This document shows positions 1-6,672 of a stretch of DNA of 6,699 bases, piece after piece. The stretch comes from DAOUJI01 sp034422875. GTDB taxonomy: Bacteria > Chloroflexota > Dehalococcoidia > Lucifugimonadales > JAGWBF01. The stretch is taken from NCBI GenBank assembly GCA_034422875.1, contig DAOUJI010000068.1, positions 1 to 6,699 on the forward strand, given 5' to 3'. Positions within the stretch are counted from its first letter, which is position 1, and each line of letters begins with the position of its first letter. Made by a program: the position numbers and the translations under genes. A model generated the notes under the pieces. That model did no database searches and was not told the DNA's origin. It saw only the letters and a program-made list of their open reading frames with translations.

Positions 1-1664
1 TGGGAATGATTCTTGGGCCTCATGGACTGGAAGCGGTGGGCGACCTGGAGTTTGTGCGCACCCTGGCCGAATTCGGTGTTGTGTTGCTGCTCTTTGCGGT
101 TGGCGTCGAAATATCCCTGCGAGAACTGAGGAAACTGGGCAAGGCTGTGATTCTCGGAGGAATCCTCCAGGTCGTTGCTGTAATAGGCCTAGCCTACCCC
201 ATGGCATTCGGTCTGGGCTGGTCTCCTGCCCAGTCCGTCGTGTTCGGAATGGTTGTGGCGTTAAGCAGCACCATGGTGGTCCTGAAGTCTCTGATAGACC
301 GGGGCGAACTCAACAGTGTCCATGGTCGATTGCTGACCGGAATTCTATTGATACAAGACCTTGCCTTCATACCGATGATCGCAGTGCTGCCCGCGTTGGG
401 TGAGGCCGACAGTTCATTGCTTGTGGAAGTAGGTCTAGGCCTGGGCAAGGCCGTAGCGGTATTGGCTGTAATGGGGATTCTCGGATGGAAAGCTCTGCCG
501 TTGTTGCTCAGGTTGGTAGCCCGTTTCGGATCGCGGGAAGCGTTCATCCTGACGGTGGTCGCTCTCACCTTCGCGATGTCCGCCATCACCGAGTTGGCGG
601 GGTTGTCGGCGGCCGTCGGAGCGTTCGTCGCCGGAGCGCTCCTGAGTGAGTCCGACTACGGACACAGGGCCTTGTCGGAAGTGGTCCCGTTGAGGGACAC
701 CTTCTCCGCCCTTTTCTTTGTTTCCCTCGGGATGCTGGTGGACTGGACCTATCTGGCGAACAATCTGTGGCTGGTGGCAGCCACCGCGGCCTTTGCGATG
801 GCGGTCAAATTCATATTGGTCGCTGTGTTGATGCGTTGGTTTGGGTACCTGGCCTATACCGCCATTCTGACGGGACTGGGAGTGGTGCAGATTGGAGAGT
901 TCAGCTTCCTGCTGGCTGATTCTGCGACAGGCCAGGGAATCGTAGACTCCAACTTCCTTACGCTGATCGTAGTGTCTGCGGTGGTGACCATGGGGTTGAC
1001 GCCTGCCATCATGGCAACTGGCCACAAGGCGGTGGTGTCAGTGGGCCAAAGATTCGCTGCCCTGAGGCCCTATGGCGCTGAGACCGAACGCATCCGTGAC
1101 TCAGGGGCCCCGGTGGAGGACCATGTAGTGATTTGCGGCCTGGGAAGGTTGGGGTCCCTGGTGGCCCATAACCTTGAGTCGCAAAGCATACCCTACTCAG
1201 CAATTGATTTGGACCCCCAGGTAGTGTCCCAATACCGACGGCGAGGTCAGCACGTCATCAACGGCTCAGTAGGCAGCTATGTGGTCTTGGAAGCGGCCGG
1301 CGTAAACAAAGCCCGCATAATGGTCATCAGCACAGGGGATTTCGCATCGTCATGGGTCGCGGCCCAGCACGCATTGAGGATGAACTCGGACCTGGAGATT
1401 GTGGTCAGAGTCCATTGGCCGGACGAAGGAGAACGCTTCATGAGTTTAGGCGTTACGGGGATAGTCTGGCCCCAAATGCAAGCAGGCCTGGAAGTGCTTC
1501 GGCGCATCGTCGTCGGCTACACAGACGATCCTACAGAAGCTAGCCGAATGATGAAACTCTTACGGGAAGAGTTCCGATTCGGGCCGAATGGGTCTGGAGG
1601 CGCCTCAGGACCGACGGATAATCAAAAAAGGAAGTCGGATGACAGGCCGTCAGCCGTTGACTAG
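1..1664 (+). CDS. CPA2-family K+(Na+)/H+ antiporter with C-terminal TrkA-N domain (5'-partial)
   Basis: This is an inner-membrane monovalent cation:proton antiporter of the KefB/KefC (CPA2) type, exchanging K+ or Na+ for H+ in pH and ion homeostasis. Residues are numbered from the ATG at 6. The open frame continues upstream to the window edge (a Gly codon at 3-5 gives GMILGPHGL), and family members carry a first helix before this motif, so the true start lies outside; the ATG at 6 is internal. Visible signs are the LAEFGVVLLLF helix (20-30), SSTMVVLKSL (88-97), the ion-site motif LLIQDLAFIP (114-123, with Q117-D118 as in KefC), about ten further hydrophobic segments to about residue 335, and a cytoplasmic TrkA-N Rossmann domain from about 373 with GLGRLG (378-383) and an acidic DLD (401-403) that suggests NAD(H) binding. 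No TrkA-C domain follows; the tail after about 525 is hydrophilic and probably disordered. The family is secure; the transported ion and any gating ligand are not known. Confidence 0.93.
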   Translation, partial: GMILGPHGLEAVGDLEFVRTLAEFGVVLLLFAVGVEISLRELRKLGKAVILGGILQVVAVIGLAYPMAFGLGWSPAQSVVFGMVVALSSTMVVLKSLIDRGELNSVHGRLLTGILLIQDLAFIPMIAVLPALGEADSSLLVEVGLGLGKAVAVLAVMGILGWKALPLLLRLVARFGSREAFILTVVALTFAMSAITELAGLSAAVGAFVAGALLSESDYGHRALSEVVPLRDTFSALFFVSLGMLVDWTYLANNLWLVAATAAFAMAVKFILVAVLMRWFGYLAYTAILTGLGVVQIGEFSFLLADSATGQGIVDSNFLTLIVVSAVVTMGLTPAIMATGHKAVVSVGQRFAALRPYGAETERIRDSGAPVEDHVVICGLGRLGSLVAHNLESQSIPYSAIDLDPQVVSQYRRRGQHVINGSVGSYVVLEAAGVNKARIMVISTGDFASSWVAAQHALRMNSDLEIVVRVHWPDEGERFMSLGVTGIVWPQMQAGLEVLRRIVVGYTDDPTEASRMMKLLREEFRFGPNGSGGASGPTDNQKRKSDDRPSAVD

Positions 1665-1676
1665 GCCCTGGGAAAG

Positions 1677-2444
1677 CTACATGATCGAGTATCCGCCGTC
1701 GACGGTGATGACGGCGCCGGTTATGTAATCCGAAGCCTTGGCCGACAGGAAGACGGCGATTCCTTGAAGGTCGTTAGGGTCACCCCAATGCTGCGCGGGT
1801 ATTCGGCGGCTGATCAAGTCGTACCGCTCCGGCTGTTTTACCGGAATGTCCGAGGCCAGCTCGGTCATGAACCATCCGGGCAACACGGCGTTGGACTGGA
1901 TGTTGTCCTTAGCCCAGGCTACGGCAAGGCTCTTGGACAACTGCACTATGCCCCCTTTGCTGGAGGAGTACGCGGCTCCGCTCCCCCCTCCGCCGAACAG
2001 CGAGAACATGGAGCCTATGTTGATGACCTTGCCGCCGCCTTGCTCCTTCATGTGGGGGTAGACTTCCTTGGCGGCCAGGAACGCGCCGCGCAGGTTGACG
2101 TCCATCACCCAGTCCCACTCCTCGGCGCTGATGTCCTGGGGGTCTTTCCGGACCACCGTGCCGGCGTTGTTGACCAGTATGTCCACCCTTCCGAAAGCGT
2201 CGTGGGTTTCGGCGACCATCCGGCGTATGTCCGACTCTTCGGTAACGTCGGCGGTGATTCCCGCAGTTCTGGCTCCTAAAGCCTCAATCTGTGGCAAGGC
2301 TGTAGCTGTCTTCTCTTCATTGCGGGCAGCCACGGCGATGTCGGCTCCCGCTCCGGCCAGCCCCAGAGCCATAGCAAGCCCTAAGCCTCCGTTGCCGCCA
2401 GTGACTATTGCAACTTTGCCCGTCAGGTCGAACAACCGGTCCAT
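1677..2444 (-). CDS. SDR-family NAD(P)-dependent oxidoreductase
   Basis: This is a classical short-chain dehydrogenase/reductase, a cytoplasmic Rossmann-fold enzyme that interconverts an alcohol and a ketone. With the ATG at 2444 as residue 1 (255 aa, a typical length), it has the cofactor loop TGGNGGLG (15-22), ADV (65-67), NNAG (92-95), and the catalytic tetrad N117, S145, Y159 and K163 (YSSSK). The C-terminal ITGAVITVDGGYS is standard. Arg41 after the second beta strand, where NAD enzymes usually have Asp, suggests NADP(H). The overall look is close to the gluconate 5-dehydrogenase, KduD and FabG-like groups, but SDR substrates cannot be read from sequence. A GTG directly upstream (2447) is an alternative start; I prefer the ATG because the GAGGAG ribosome site lies 8 nt from it. 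The gene is convergent with the antiporter and divergent from the DUF1800 gene, so it is probably transcribed alone. Confidence 0.95.
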   Translation of the reverse strand: MDRLFDLTGKVAIVTGGNGGLGLAMALGLAGAGADIAVAARNEEKTATALPQIEALGARTAGITADVTEESDIRRMVAETHDAFGRVDILVNNAGTVVRKDPQDISAEEWDWVMDVNLRGAFLAAKEVYPHMKEQGGGKVINIGSMFSLFGGGGSGAAYSSSKGGIVQLSKSLAVAWAKDNIQSNAVLPGWFMTELASDIPVKQPERYDLISRRIPAQHWGDPNDLQGIAVFLSAKASDYITGAVITVDGGYSIM

Positions 2445-2452
2445 CACAGCGA

Positions 2453-2458
2453 CTCCTC
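2453..2458 (-). promoter_or_regulatory. Shine-Dalgarno site of the SDR gene
   Basis: The minus strand reads GAGGAG here. It lies 8 nt before the ATG at 2444 and 5 nt before the GTG at 2447. The spacing favours the ATG, but both starts are usable and the proteins differ by one residue. Confidence 0.7.
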
Positions 2459-2465
2459 GATTTCA

Positions 2466-2480
2466 GGGCGCAAACCGCCC
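2466..2480 (-). repeat. Small GC-rich hairpin in the SDR leader
   Basis: A perfect 5-bp inverted repeat, GGGCG/CGCCC, encloses a 5-nt loop. It sits just upstream of the SDR ribosome site and would be in the 5' leader of the SDR mRNA if transcription starts farther upstream. It is short enough to be chance; its position beside a second dyad (2481-2497) is the reason to record it. Confidence 0.3.
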
Positions 2481-2497
2481 ATATCTGTGTAAGATAT
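2481..2497. promoter_or_regulatory. Operator-like dyad in the divergent promoter region
   Basis: ATATCT and AGATAT form a perfect 6-bp inverted repeat around the 5-nt spacer GTGTA, 17 bp in total. Size and symmetry fit a binding site for a dimeric helix-turn-helix repressor. It lies 37-53 bp upstream of the SDR start and about 145 bp upstream of the DUF1800 start, so the SDR is the likelier target. No regulator gene is present in the window. The function is inferred from symmetry and position only. Confidence 0.3.
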
Positions 2498-2514
2498 CGC
2501 ATCCAGTCCACGTC

Positions 2515-2520
2515 CTTATA
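2515..2520 (-). promoter_or_regulatory. Possible -10 element for the SDR gene
   Basis: The minus strand reads TATAAG, five of six matches to TATAAT, preceded by TG. I find no convincing -35 at 16-18 bp upstream. If used, transcription would start near 2508 and the dyad at 2481-2497 would lie just downstream of the start, a position suited to repression. This is weak evidence. Confidence 0.2.
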
Positions 2521-2576
2521 CAGAAAACTCTCGCCGGATGGATGCACCGTTCAGGCCGTTGTAGTATGCTATCCTC

Positions 2577-2611
2577 AGACGATTATCCGAGCAAGCGCCC
2601 ACGCCTCGTCT
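2577..2611 (+). repeat. Inverted repeat in the DUF1800 leader
   Basis: AGACGA (2577-2582) and TCGTCT (2606-2611) are perfect 6-bp complements separated by 23 nt, ending 13 nt before the DUF1800 ribosome site. It could fold in the leader mRNA, but the loop is long and the arms are short, so chance is a real alternative. Confidence 0.2.
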
Positions 2612-2624
2612 ATCCAACCCTTAC

Positions 2625-2630
2625 AAGGAG
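2625..2630 (+). promoter_or_regulatory. Shine-Dalgarno site of the DUF1800 gene
   Basis: AAGGAG lies 10 nt before the ATG at 2641, and a second purine-rich stretch GAGGG (2634-2638) lies 2 nt before it. Together they support the ATG as the start; the protein then begins directly with the conserved N-terminal DUF1800 motif. Confidence 0.7.
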
Positions 2631-2640
2631 TTAGAGGGCA

Positions 2641-4047
2641 ATGGCAGAAGCAGACCTGGCCCTAATGGCCCACCTGATGCGGAGAGCGGGATTCGGCGCC
2701 AGCAGAGACGAGCTCGAGGCGCGGGCCGCGAAGGGGTACGAGGAGACCGTCGAGGAGCTTCTGGATCCCGACGGACATGGAGTCCCTCCCATGAATCCGG
2801 AACTGCTTATCAGGACCTATCCCTTCATGGAGGCCGGTTTCGGCCCGCCCAGTTCCAGCTCCCGCCACATCTTCTACTTGATCAACAACCCCAGGCCGCT
2901 GGAAGAGAAAATTTCCCTGTTCTGGCACATGGTGTTCGCCACCGGCAACGCCAAGCTGGACAACCCCCAGGAGATGGCCCGGCAGTTGAACATGTTCCGC
3001 AGCAAGGGGCTGGGCAACTACCGGGAGTTGCTGGTGGAGCTTGCCAAGAACCCTGCGATGATCTATTGGCTGGACAACAACTACAATTCCAAAGACCAAC
3101 TCAATGAGAACTGGGGACGCGAGCTGCTGGAGCTCTTCTCAATGGGACAGGGCAACTATACGGAAGAAGACGTGTTCGAGTGCGCCCGCGCCTTCACCGG
3201 ATGGACCATAGCCCCCAAGCCCCCCTCCATCGGGTTGGGCAGGTTCATGTGGAATTTCGAATTTAGGCCCCACGACCACGACGACGGAGAGAAGAACTTC
3301 CTGGGACACCGGGGCCGTTTCAACGGCGAGGACGTCATTGACATCATCATCCGCCAGCCAGCCACGGTCCGGTTCATCGCCAGGCACCTCTACAACTTCT
3401 TCGTGGCAGACGAAACCCAGGTGCCGTCATGGCTGCACACGCCGCCCAGAGACCCGGTGGCCGTTAATATCATCGGGGACGCCTTCGTTACGTCTAACTA
3501 TGTGATACGAGACACGCTGCGGGTCATCTTCAACTCCGACTTCTTCAAGGAGGCGCGCTTCCAACGGGTCAAGAGCCCTGCGGAAGTCGTGGCGGGGACC
3601 ATGCGGCTGGTGGGCGACTTTATATATCCCAGGCCAGGCCTCGAGCCTCTGGGCCAGGAGTGCACCTACATGGGCCAGTTCCTCTGCGACCCGCCCAGCG
3701 TAGAGGGATGGCATTTCGGGGCCGAGTGGATAGACAGCGGCTCTCTGGTGCGCCGGATCAACTTCTGCGCAGACGCCTTGTCCAACGTCGGGTATCCCGG
3801 CGTCAAAGCCCTGGTGCAGAGGATTAGAGATAGAGGCGCCCTGGATCCCGACGCCTTTGTGGACGCCTGCCTCGACTTGCTGGGACCGCTGGACGTCCTG
3901 GACTCGACCCGAGAACAGCTGGCAACCATGGCACGCCGGGACGGCGCTCTGAAGTGGGACACCGAGGGAGAAGTTCAGGCGTCCACCCGCAGGGTGGGAG
4001 ACATGTTCGGGTTGATTGCGTCCACGAGGGAGTATCAGTTTGCTTGA
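2641..4047 (+). CDS. DUF1800 domain-containing protein
   Basis: This is a full-length member of the DUF1800 family, whose biochemical role I do not know to be established. The 468 aa are almost all domain. The conserved blocks appear in the usual order: HLMRRAGFGA (11-20), the FWHMVFATG block (94-102), NPAMIYWLDN (137-146), the ENWGRELLELFSMG block (156-169) with TEEDVFECARAFTGW (174-188), the HDHDDGEKNFLG block (211-222), PPSVEGWHFGAEW (351-363), and the family-typical end LIASTREYQFA (458-468). There is no signal peptide, Tat motif or membrane helix at the N-terminus, so it looks cytoplasmic as read. In many bacteria the next gene encodes a DUF1501 partner; here it is an NHL-repeat protein 62 bp downstream on the same strand, possibly in one operon. 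The family assignment is firm and the function unknown. Confidence 0.93.
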   Translation: MAEADLALMAHLMRRAGFGASRDELEARAAKGYEETVEELLDPDGHGVPPMNPELLIRTYPFMEAGFGPPSSSSRHIFYLINNPRPLEEKISLFWHMVFATGNAKLDNPQEMARQLNMFRSKGLGNYRELLVELAKNPAMIYWLDNNYNSKDQLNENWGRELLELFSMGQGNYTEEDVFECARAFTGWTIAPKPPSIGLGRFMWNFEFRPHDHDDGEKNFLGHRGRFNGEDVIDIIIRQPATVRFIARHLYNFFVADETQVPSWLHTPPRDPVAVNIIGDAFVTSNYVIRDTLRVIFNSDFFKEARFQRVKSPAEVVAGTMRLVGDFIYPRPGLEPLGQECTYMGQFLCDPPSVEGWHFGAEWIDSGSLVRRINFCADALSNVGYPGVKALVQRIRDRGALDPDAFVDACLDLLGPLDVLDSTREQLATMARRDGALKWDTEGEVQASTRRVGDMFGLIASTREYQFA

Positions 4048-4048
4048 T

Positions 4049-4092
4049 GCCTGGGAGTCATCGAGCTAAGCTTGGGCCAGTCAGCCCCAGGC
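4049..4092 (+). repeat. Inverted repeat between the DUF1800 and NHL genes
   Basis: GCCTGGG (4049-4055) and CCCAGGC (4086-4092) are perfect 7-bp complements with a 30-nt spacer, beginning just after the DUF1800 stop. A smaller GGGC/GCCC hairpin is possible inside. No T-run follows, so I do not call an intrinsic terminator; it could be a 3'-end or mRNA-processing structure within a shared transcript. Confidence 0.3.
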
Positions 4093-4109
4093 GCCTGTAA
4101 GGGGGAGTC

Positions 4110-5210
4110 ATGTTGACCAAGCACGTACGTGGCAGGACGTTCAACTACGACTATTGCCTCGGAGGTGTGGGCCTCAACGGGGCCGGCTTATTCTTTCCGT
4201 CGGACTTCGCCCTGGGGCCGGACCGGACATTGTACGTGTTGAGCAAGGGGTACGAGTTCCTGCCCAGCCAGGGCATCACAAAATTCACCCTGGACTCCCA
4301 GCTGCTCTGGGACAGCCGGGGACTGCACTACCTGGAAGGGAGAGGCCCTTTCCCCAGCGGCGTGGCCGTGGACAGCGGCGGGAACGTATACGTAGCCGAC
4401 GAATACACCAACGGAATATACATCTTTGACGAAGACGGGAATCCAGCGGGAAGCTGGGGGGCTGACAAACCCGGCGGAGGAGGCCTTGGCGACATGGTGT
4501 TCCAGGCCCCCAACACCTGGGGGATACACTTCGACCTTTACCTGAAGAAGGTTGGCGCCCGGGACGCCACCAAGGACGGCGAGCTCAACGGTCCCACGGG
4601 CATGGCCTTCGACACAGACGACACGCTATACATCTCCGACACTTACAACCACAGAGTCCAGGTCTTCACTAAAGACGGCCGGTTCCTAAGGAAATGGGGC
4701 GGCTTCGGAAGCGAAGAAGGCCAGTTCAACCTCCCCTGGCACCTGACTGTGGACAAGGACAACAATGTTTACGTGGCCGACTGGAGAAACTCGCGGGTGC
4801 AGAAATTCTCCTCGGATGGAGAGTTCATCGCCTGCTTCGGCGACCCCGGTTCCGGAGAGGGAGAGCTTAACCGCCCATCCAGCGTCGCCGTCGACAGCGA
4901 AGGCGACGTATACGTCACCGACTGGGAGACCCACCAATTAATCGCCTATGAACCGGACGGGACGTTCCTGCACCGTTTCGAGGGTGATGCAACGGAGCTC
5001 TCGGCATGGACCCAGGCCAAAGTCAACGCCAAGCCGGAACAGCAGATTGCCAGGAGAAGGGCCGACACCTCAGTGGAGCGGTATTTCAGAAGGCCCACGA
5101 CAGTCAGGGTTGATGATGAAGGCCGCATAATGGTCCTGGAGTCCACCGCCAGCCGCATCCAGGTCTACGTCAAGGAACGAGACTGGGTCGAGGCCCAATT
5201 CAACTTGTGA
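4110..5210 (+). CDS. NHL-repeat beta-propeller protein
   Basis: The 366-aa product is a predicted six-bladed NHL beta-propeller, a scaffold for binding proteins, nucleic acid or small ligands, and in some families for lyase activity. Repeats of the form P-x-G-(V/M)-A-(V/F)-D, then VYVAD or LYISD, then RVQVF, then DG-x-F start at about residues 30, 81, 161, 208, 255 and 329. Clear examples are PSGVAVDSGGNVYVADEY (82-99), PTGMAFDTDDTLYISDTYNH (162-181) and PSSVAVDSEGDVYVTDWETH (256-275). Two stretches break the pattern: a glycine-rich insert (about 117-160) between blades 2 and 3, and a charged, probably helical insert (about 292-328) between blades 5 and 6. No signal peptide or membrane anchor is visible, which is unusual because many bacterial NHL proteins are exported. 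The start follows an AAGGGGGAG ribosome site at 4099-4107. Possible co-transcription with the DUF1800 gene is inferred from strand and spacing. The ligand and function are unknown. Confidence 0.9.
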   Translation: MLTKHVRGRTFNYDYCLGGVGLNGAGLFFPSDFALGPDRTLYVLSKGYEFLPSQGITKFTLDSQLLWDSRGLHYLEGRGPFPSGVAVDSGGNVYVADEYTNGIYIFDEDGNPAGSWGADKPGGGGLGDMVFQAPNTWGIHFDLYLKKVGARDATKDGELNGPTGMAFDTDDTLYISDTYNHRVQVFTKDGRFLRKWGGFGSEEGQFNLPWHLTVDKDNNVYVADWRNSRVQKFSSDGEFIACFGDPGSGEGELNRPSSVAVDSEGDVYVTDWETHQLIAYEPDGTFLHRFEGDATELSAWTQAKVNAKPEQQIARRRADTSVERYFRRPTTVRVDDEGRIMVLESTASRIQVYVKERDWVEAQFNL

Positions 5211-5227
5211 CGCTCTCTTCTAGACCC

Positions 5228-5240
5228 GGTCTGCAAGACC
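5228..5240 (+). repeat. Short hairpin downstream of the NHL gene
   Basis: GGTCT and AGACC pair around the 3-nt loop GCA, 18 nt after the NHL stop codon. A second AGACC at 5222-5226 could pair with the same GGTCT arm instead, giving two exclusive folds. The following sequence is pyrimidine-rich (TCCTCTCAGTCTT) but not a true T-run, so it is at best a weak terminator. Confidence 0.25.
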
Positions 5241-5246
5241 TCCTCT

Positions 5247-5300
5247 CAGTCTTAGCATTCCCAACCAAGTCTACAGGACGCCCACTCTCAAGTAAGACTG
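5247..5300. repeat. Eight-bp inverted repeat before the MFS gene
   Basis: CAGTCTTA (5247-5254) and TAAGACTG (5293-5300) are perfect complements with a 38-bp spacer, inside the 121-bp gap between the NHL and MFS genes. The right arm ends 31 bp before the MFS start. The arms could be two half-sites for a regulator or the base of an mRNA stem. I see no convincing -35/-10 pair here. Confidence 0.3.
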
Positions 5301-5331
5301 CCCGCCCTCTGGTCATGCCATACAGGGGAAC

Positions 5332-6672
5332 GTGTTGGCCCAGGTAGGGACTCCCCTCCGCTTCTTGCCCAACTTCCGCGGCGTTTTCTACGGCTGGTGG
5401 CTGGTGGGAATCGGCGCCGTCGTCATGATATTGGGCACGGGCCCGCTGTTCTCGGGCATGCCGGTATGGAACGTGGTCCTGAGAAAGACGTTCGGATGGA
5501 ATGCAGGGCAACTTTCGCTGGCATGGTCGTTCCAACGGGCCGAAGGCTCGGTCATGGGACCCATCGGCGGCTACCTGGTGGACAGGCTGGGACCCCGGTG
5601 GATGGCGCTTATCGGCCTGTGGATCATGGGTGGGGGGTTCCTGCTCTTCAGCCAGGTGCAGAGCCTTTGGATGTTCTATCTCTCCTTTGTAATCATGGGA
5701 ATGGGCGGAGGCATCGGCACGTGGCTTCCGATGATGACGGCGCTCAATCACTGGTTCCACCGCAGACGCTCTCTGGCTATGGGGATTTCCATGGAAGGGT
5801 TCTATATAGGGGGCGTCGTGGTGCCGCCTCTCCTTGGATGGACCATCGATCCCGATGCCCATGGTCTCGACCGATGGAAAGAAGTGGCGGCCATAATAGG
5901 GGTGTTTACAATCATTGCCGCTGTCCCTATATCCCGTTTGATACGCAACAGTCCTGAGGAATATGGACAGCGTCCCGACGGGGACACCGAACCGGCGCCT
6001 CTTCCCGTCGAACAAGCCCGCCCCGTCGCCCAGACGGACGAAGACCCGGACTTCTCCATGTGGGAAGCGGTCCGGACCAGGTCCTTCTGGCTAATCTCCC
6101 TTGGCCATGCCTTTGGCGCTACGGTGAACGTGACCGTCATGATTCACCTCGGCCTTCTTCTGGACGACCGGCAGTTCGACCTGACCACCGTGGGGTTTGT
6201 CAGCGCCATTATGATGGGAGTGGCCGCCGCGTTCACCCTGGTGGGAGGCTGGCTGTCCGACCGGCTCCCTATCCGGTACTCACTCTTCGGGTTCGCGGCG
6301 TTTCAGTCTCTGTCTATAGTGGTGCTCACAGTGTTCAACAACGTGTGGGCCGCTTTCTTATTCGCTGTGCTGATGGGCATAGGTTGGGGAGGCAGGACAA
6401 GCCCCACGTCGTCGGTGCGGGGAGTGTATTTCGGACGCAAAGCCTTCGCCAGCATTACGGGAATGTCGATGGTGCCCATGAACATAGTCCTGCTGATAGC
6501 CCCCTTGCTGGCCGGATTCGGCTATGACGCCACCGGCAGCTTCTACTGGCCCTTCCTGACAGTGGCCGCAGTCAGTTTCACCGGGTCCTGCTTCTACCTT
6601 CTGCTAGGCGAGCCACAAACCAAGACTGCAGCGTTGCAGCCCCGTTCGGAGTCAGGCTCCGTCAGCCCTTGA
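5332..6672 (+). CDS. MFS transporter (monocarboxylate/OFA-like)
   Basis: This is an inner-membrane major facilitator superfamily carrier of 446 aa, moving an unidentified small solute, probably by proton-coupled transport. The start FYGWWLVGIGAVVM (19-32) is typical of the bacterial monocarboxylate/oxalate-formate-like branch. Twelve hydrophobic segments can be traced at roughly 20-42, 58-80, 91-110, 113-135, 147-170, 186-204, 250-276, 285-306, 316-335, 338-354, 372-396 and 403-426. The helix 2-3 loop carries motif A as GGYLVDRLGPRW (79-90), and the second half repeats it as GGWLSDRLPIR (305-315). The central cytoplasmic loop (about 205-245) is acidic and proline-rich and begins NSPEEYGQRPDGD (206-218), common in this branch. 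The start is a GTG with AGGGGA at 5324-5329, only 2 nt away; the adjacent TTG (5335) would be better spaced, and an in-frame stop at 5293-5295 rules out a longer protein. The substrate cannot be read from sequence; an organic acid is a guess from the family. Confidence 0.92.
   Translation: MLAQVGTPLRFLPNFRGVFYGWWLVGIGAVVMILGTGPLFSGMPVWNVVLRKTFGWNAGQLSLAWSFQRAEGSVMGPIGGYLVDRLGPRWMALIGLWIMGGGFLLFSQVQSLWMFYLSFVIMGMGGGIGTWLPMMTALNHWFHRRRSLAMGISMEGFYIGGVVVPPLLGWTIDPDAHGLDRWKEVAAIIGVFTIIAAVPISRLIRNSPEEYGQRPDGDTEPAPLPVEQARPVAQTDEDPDFSMWEAVRTRSFWLISLGHAFGATVNVTVMIHLGLLLDDRQFDLTTVGFVSAIMMGVAAAFTLVGGWLSDRLPIRYSLFGFAAFQSLSIVVLTVFNNVWAAFLFAVLMGIGWGGRTSPTSSVRGVYFGRKAFASITGMSMVPMNIVLLIAPLLAGFGYDATGSFYWPFLTVAAVSFTGSCFYLLLGEPQTKTAALQPRSESGSVSP

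Noticed and set aside
435..1025. A 196-codon minus-strand open frame inside the antiporter gene
   Set aside because: The translation is low-complexity (His, Gln, Arg, Gly) and sits opposite conserved antiporter helices; no plausible start or family.
1665..1676. A bidirectional terminator between the convergent antiporter and SDR genes
   Set aside because: Only 12 bp separate the stop codons and no stem with a T-run is visible in or around them.
2541..2590. A sigma70-type promoter for the DUF1800 gene (TATGCT at 2565 or TATCCT at 2570)
   Set aside because: The -10 matches are only four of six and no -35 at proper spacing has more than about three matches, so I do not call it.
1764..2634. Plus-strand open frames of 171 and 188 codons across the SDR gene
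   Set aside because: The minus-strand SDR has all catalytic motifs and a ribosome site; the plus-strand frames have neither.
2761..3853. A 13-nt direct repeat, CTGGATCCCGACG, at 2761 and 3841 within the DUF1800 gene
   Set aside because: Both copies encode Leu-Asp-Pro-Asp in the same frame and the flanks do not match, so shared codon preference explains it better than duplication.
1313..5135. A shared 13-mer, CCGCATAATGGTC, in the antiporter gene (near 1313) and the NHL gene (near 5123)
   Set aside because: Both encode Arg-Ile-Met-Val in a beta strand with the same codons; no flanking similarity, so coincidence is likely.
5200..6015. A 271-codon open frame on the minus strand opposite the NHL 3' end and the first half of the MFS gene
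   Set aside because: It is rich in His, Pro, Arg and Gln with no recognisable motif, and it lies antisense to a clear transporter gene with twelve membrane segments. It is a shadow of GC-rich coding sequence.
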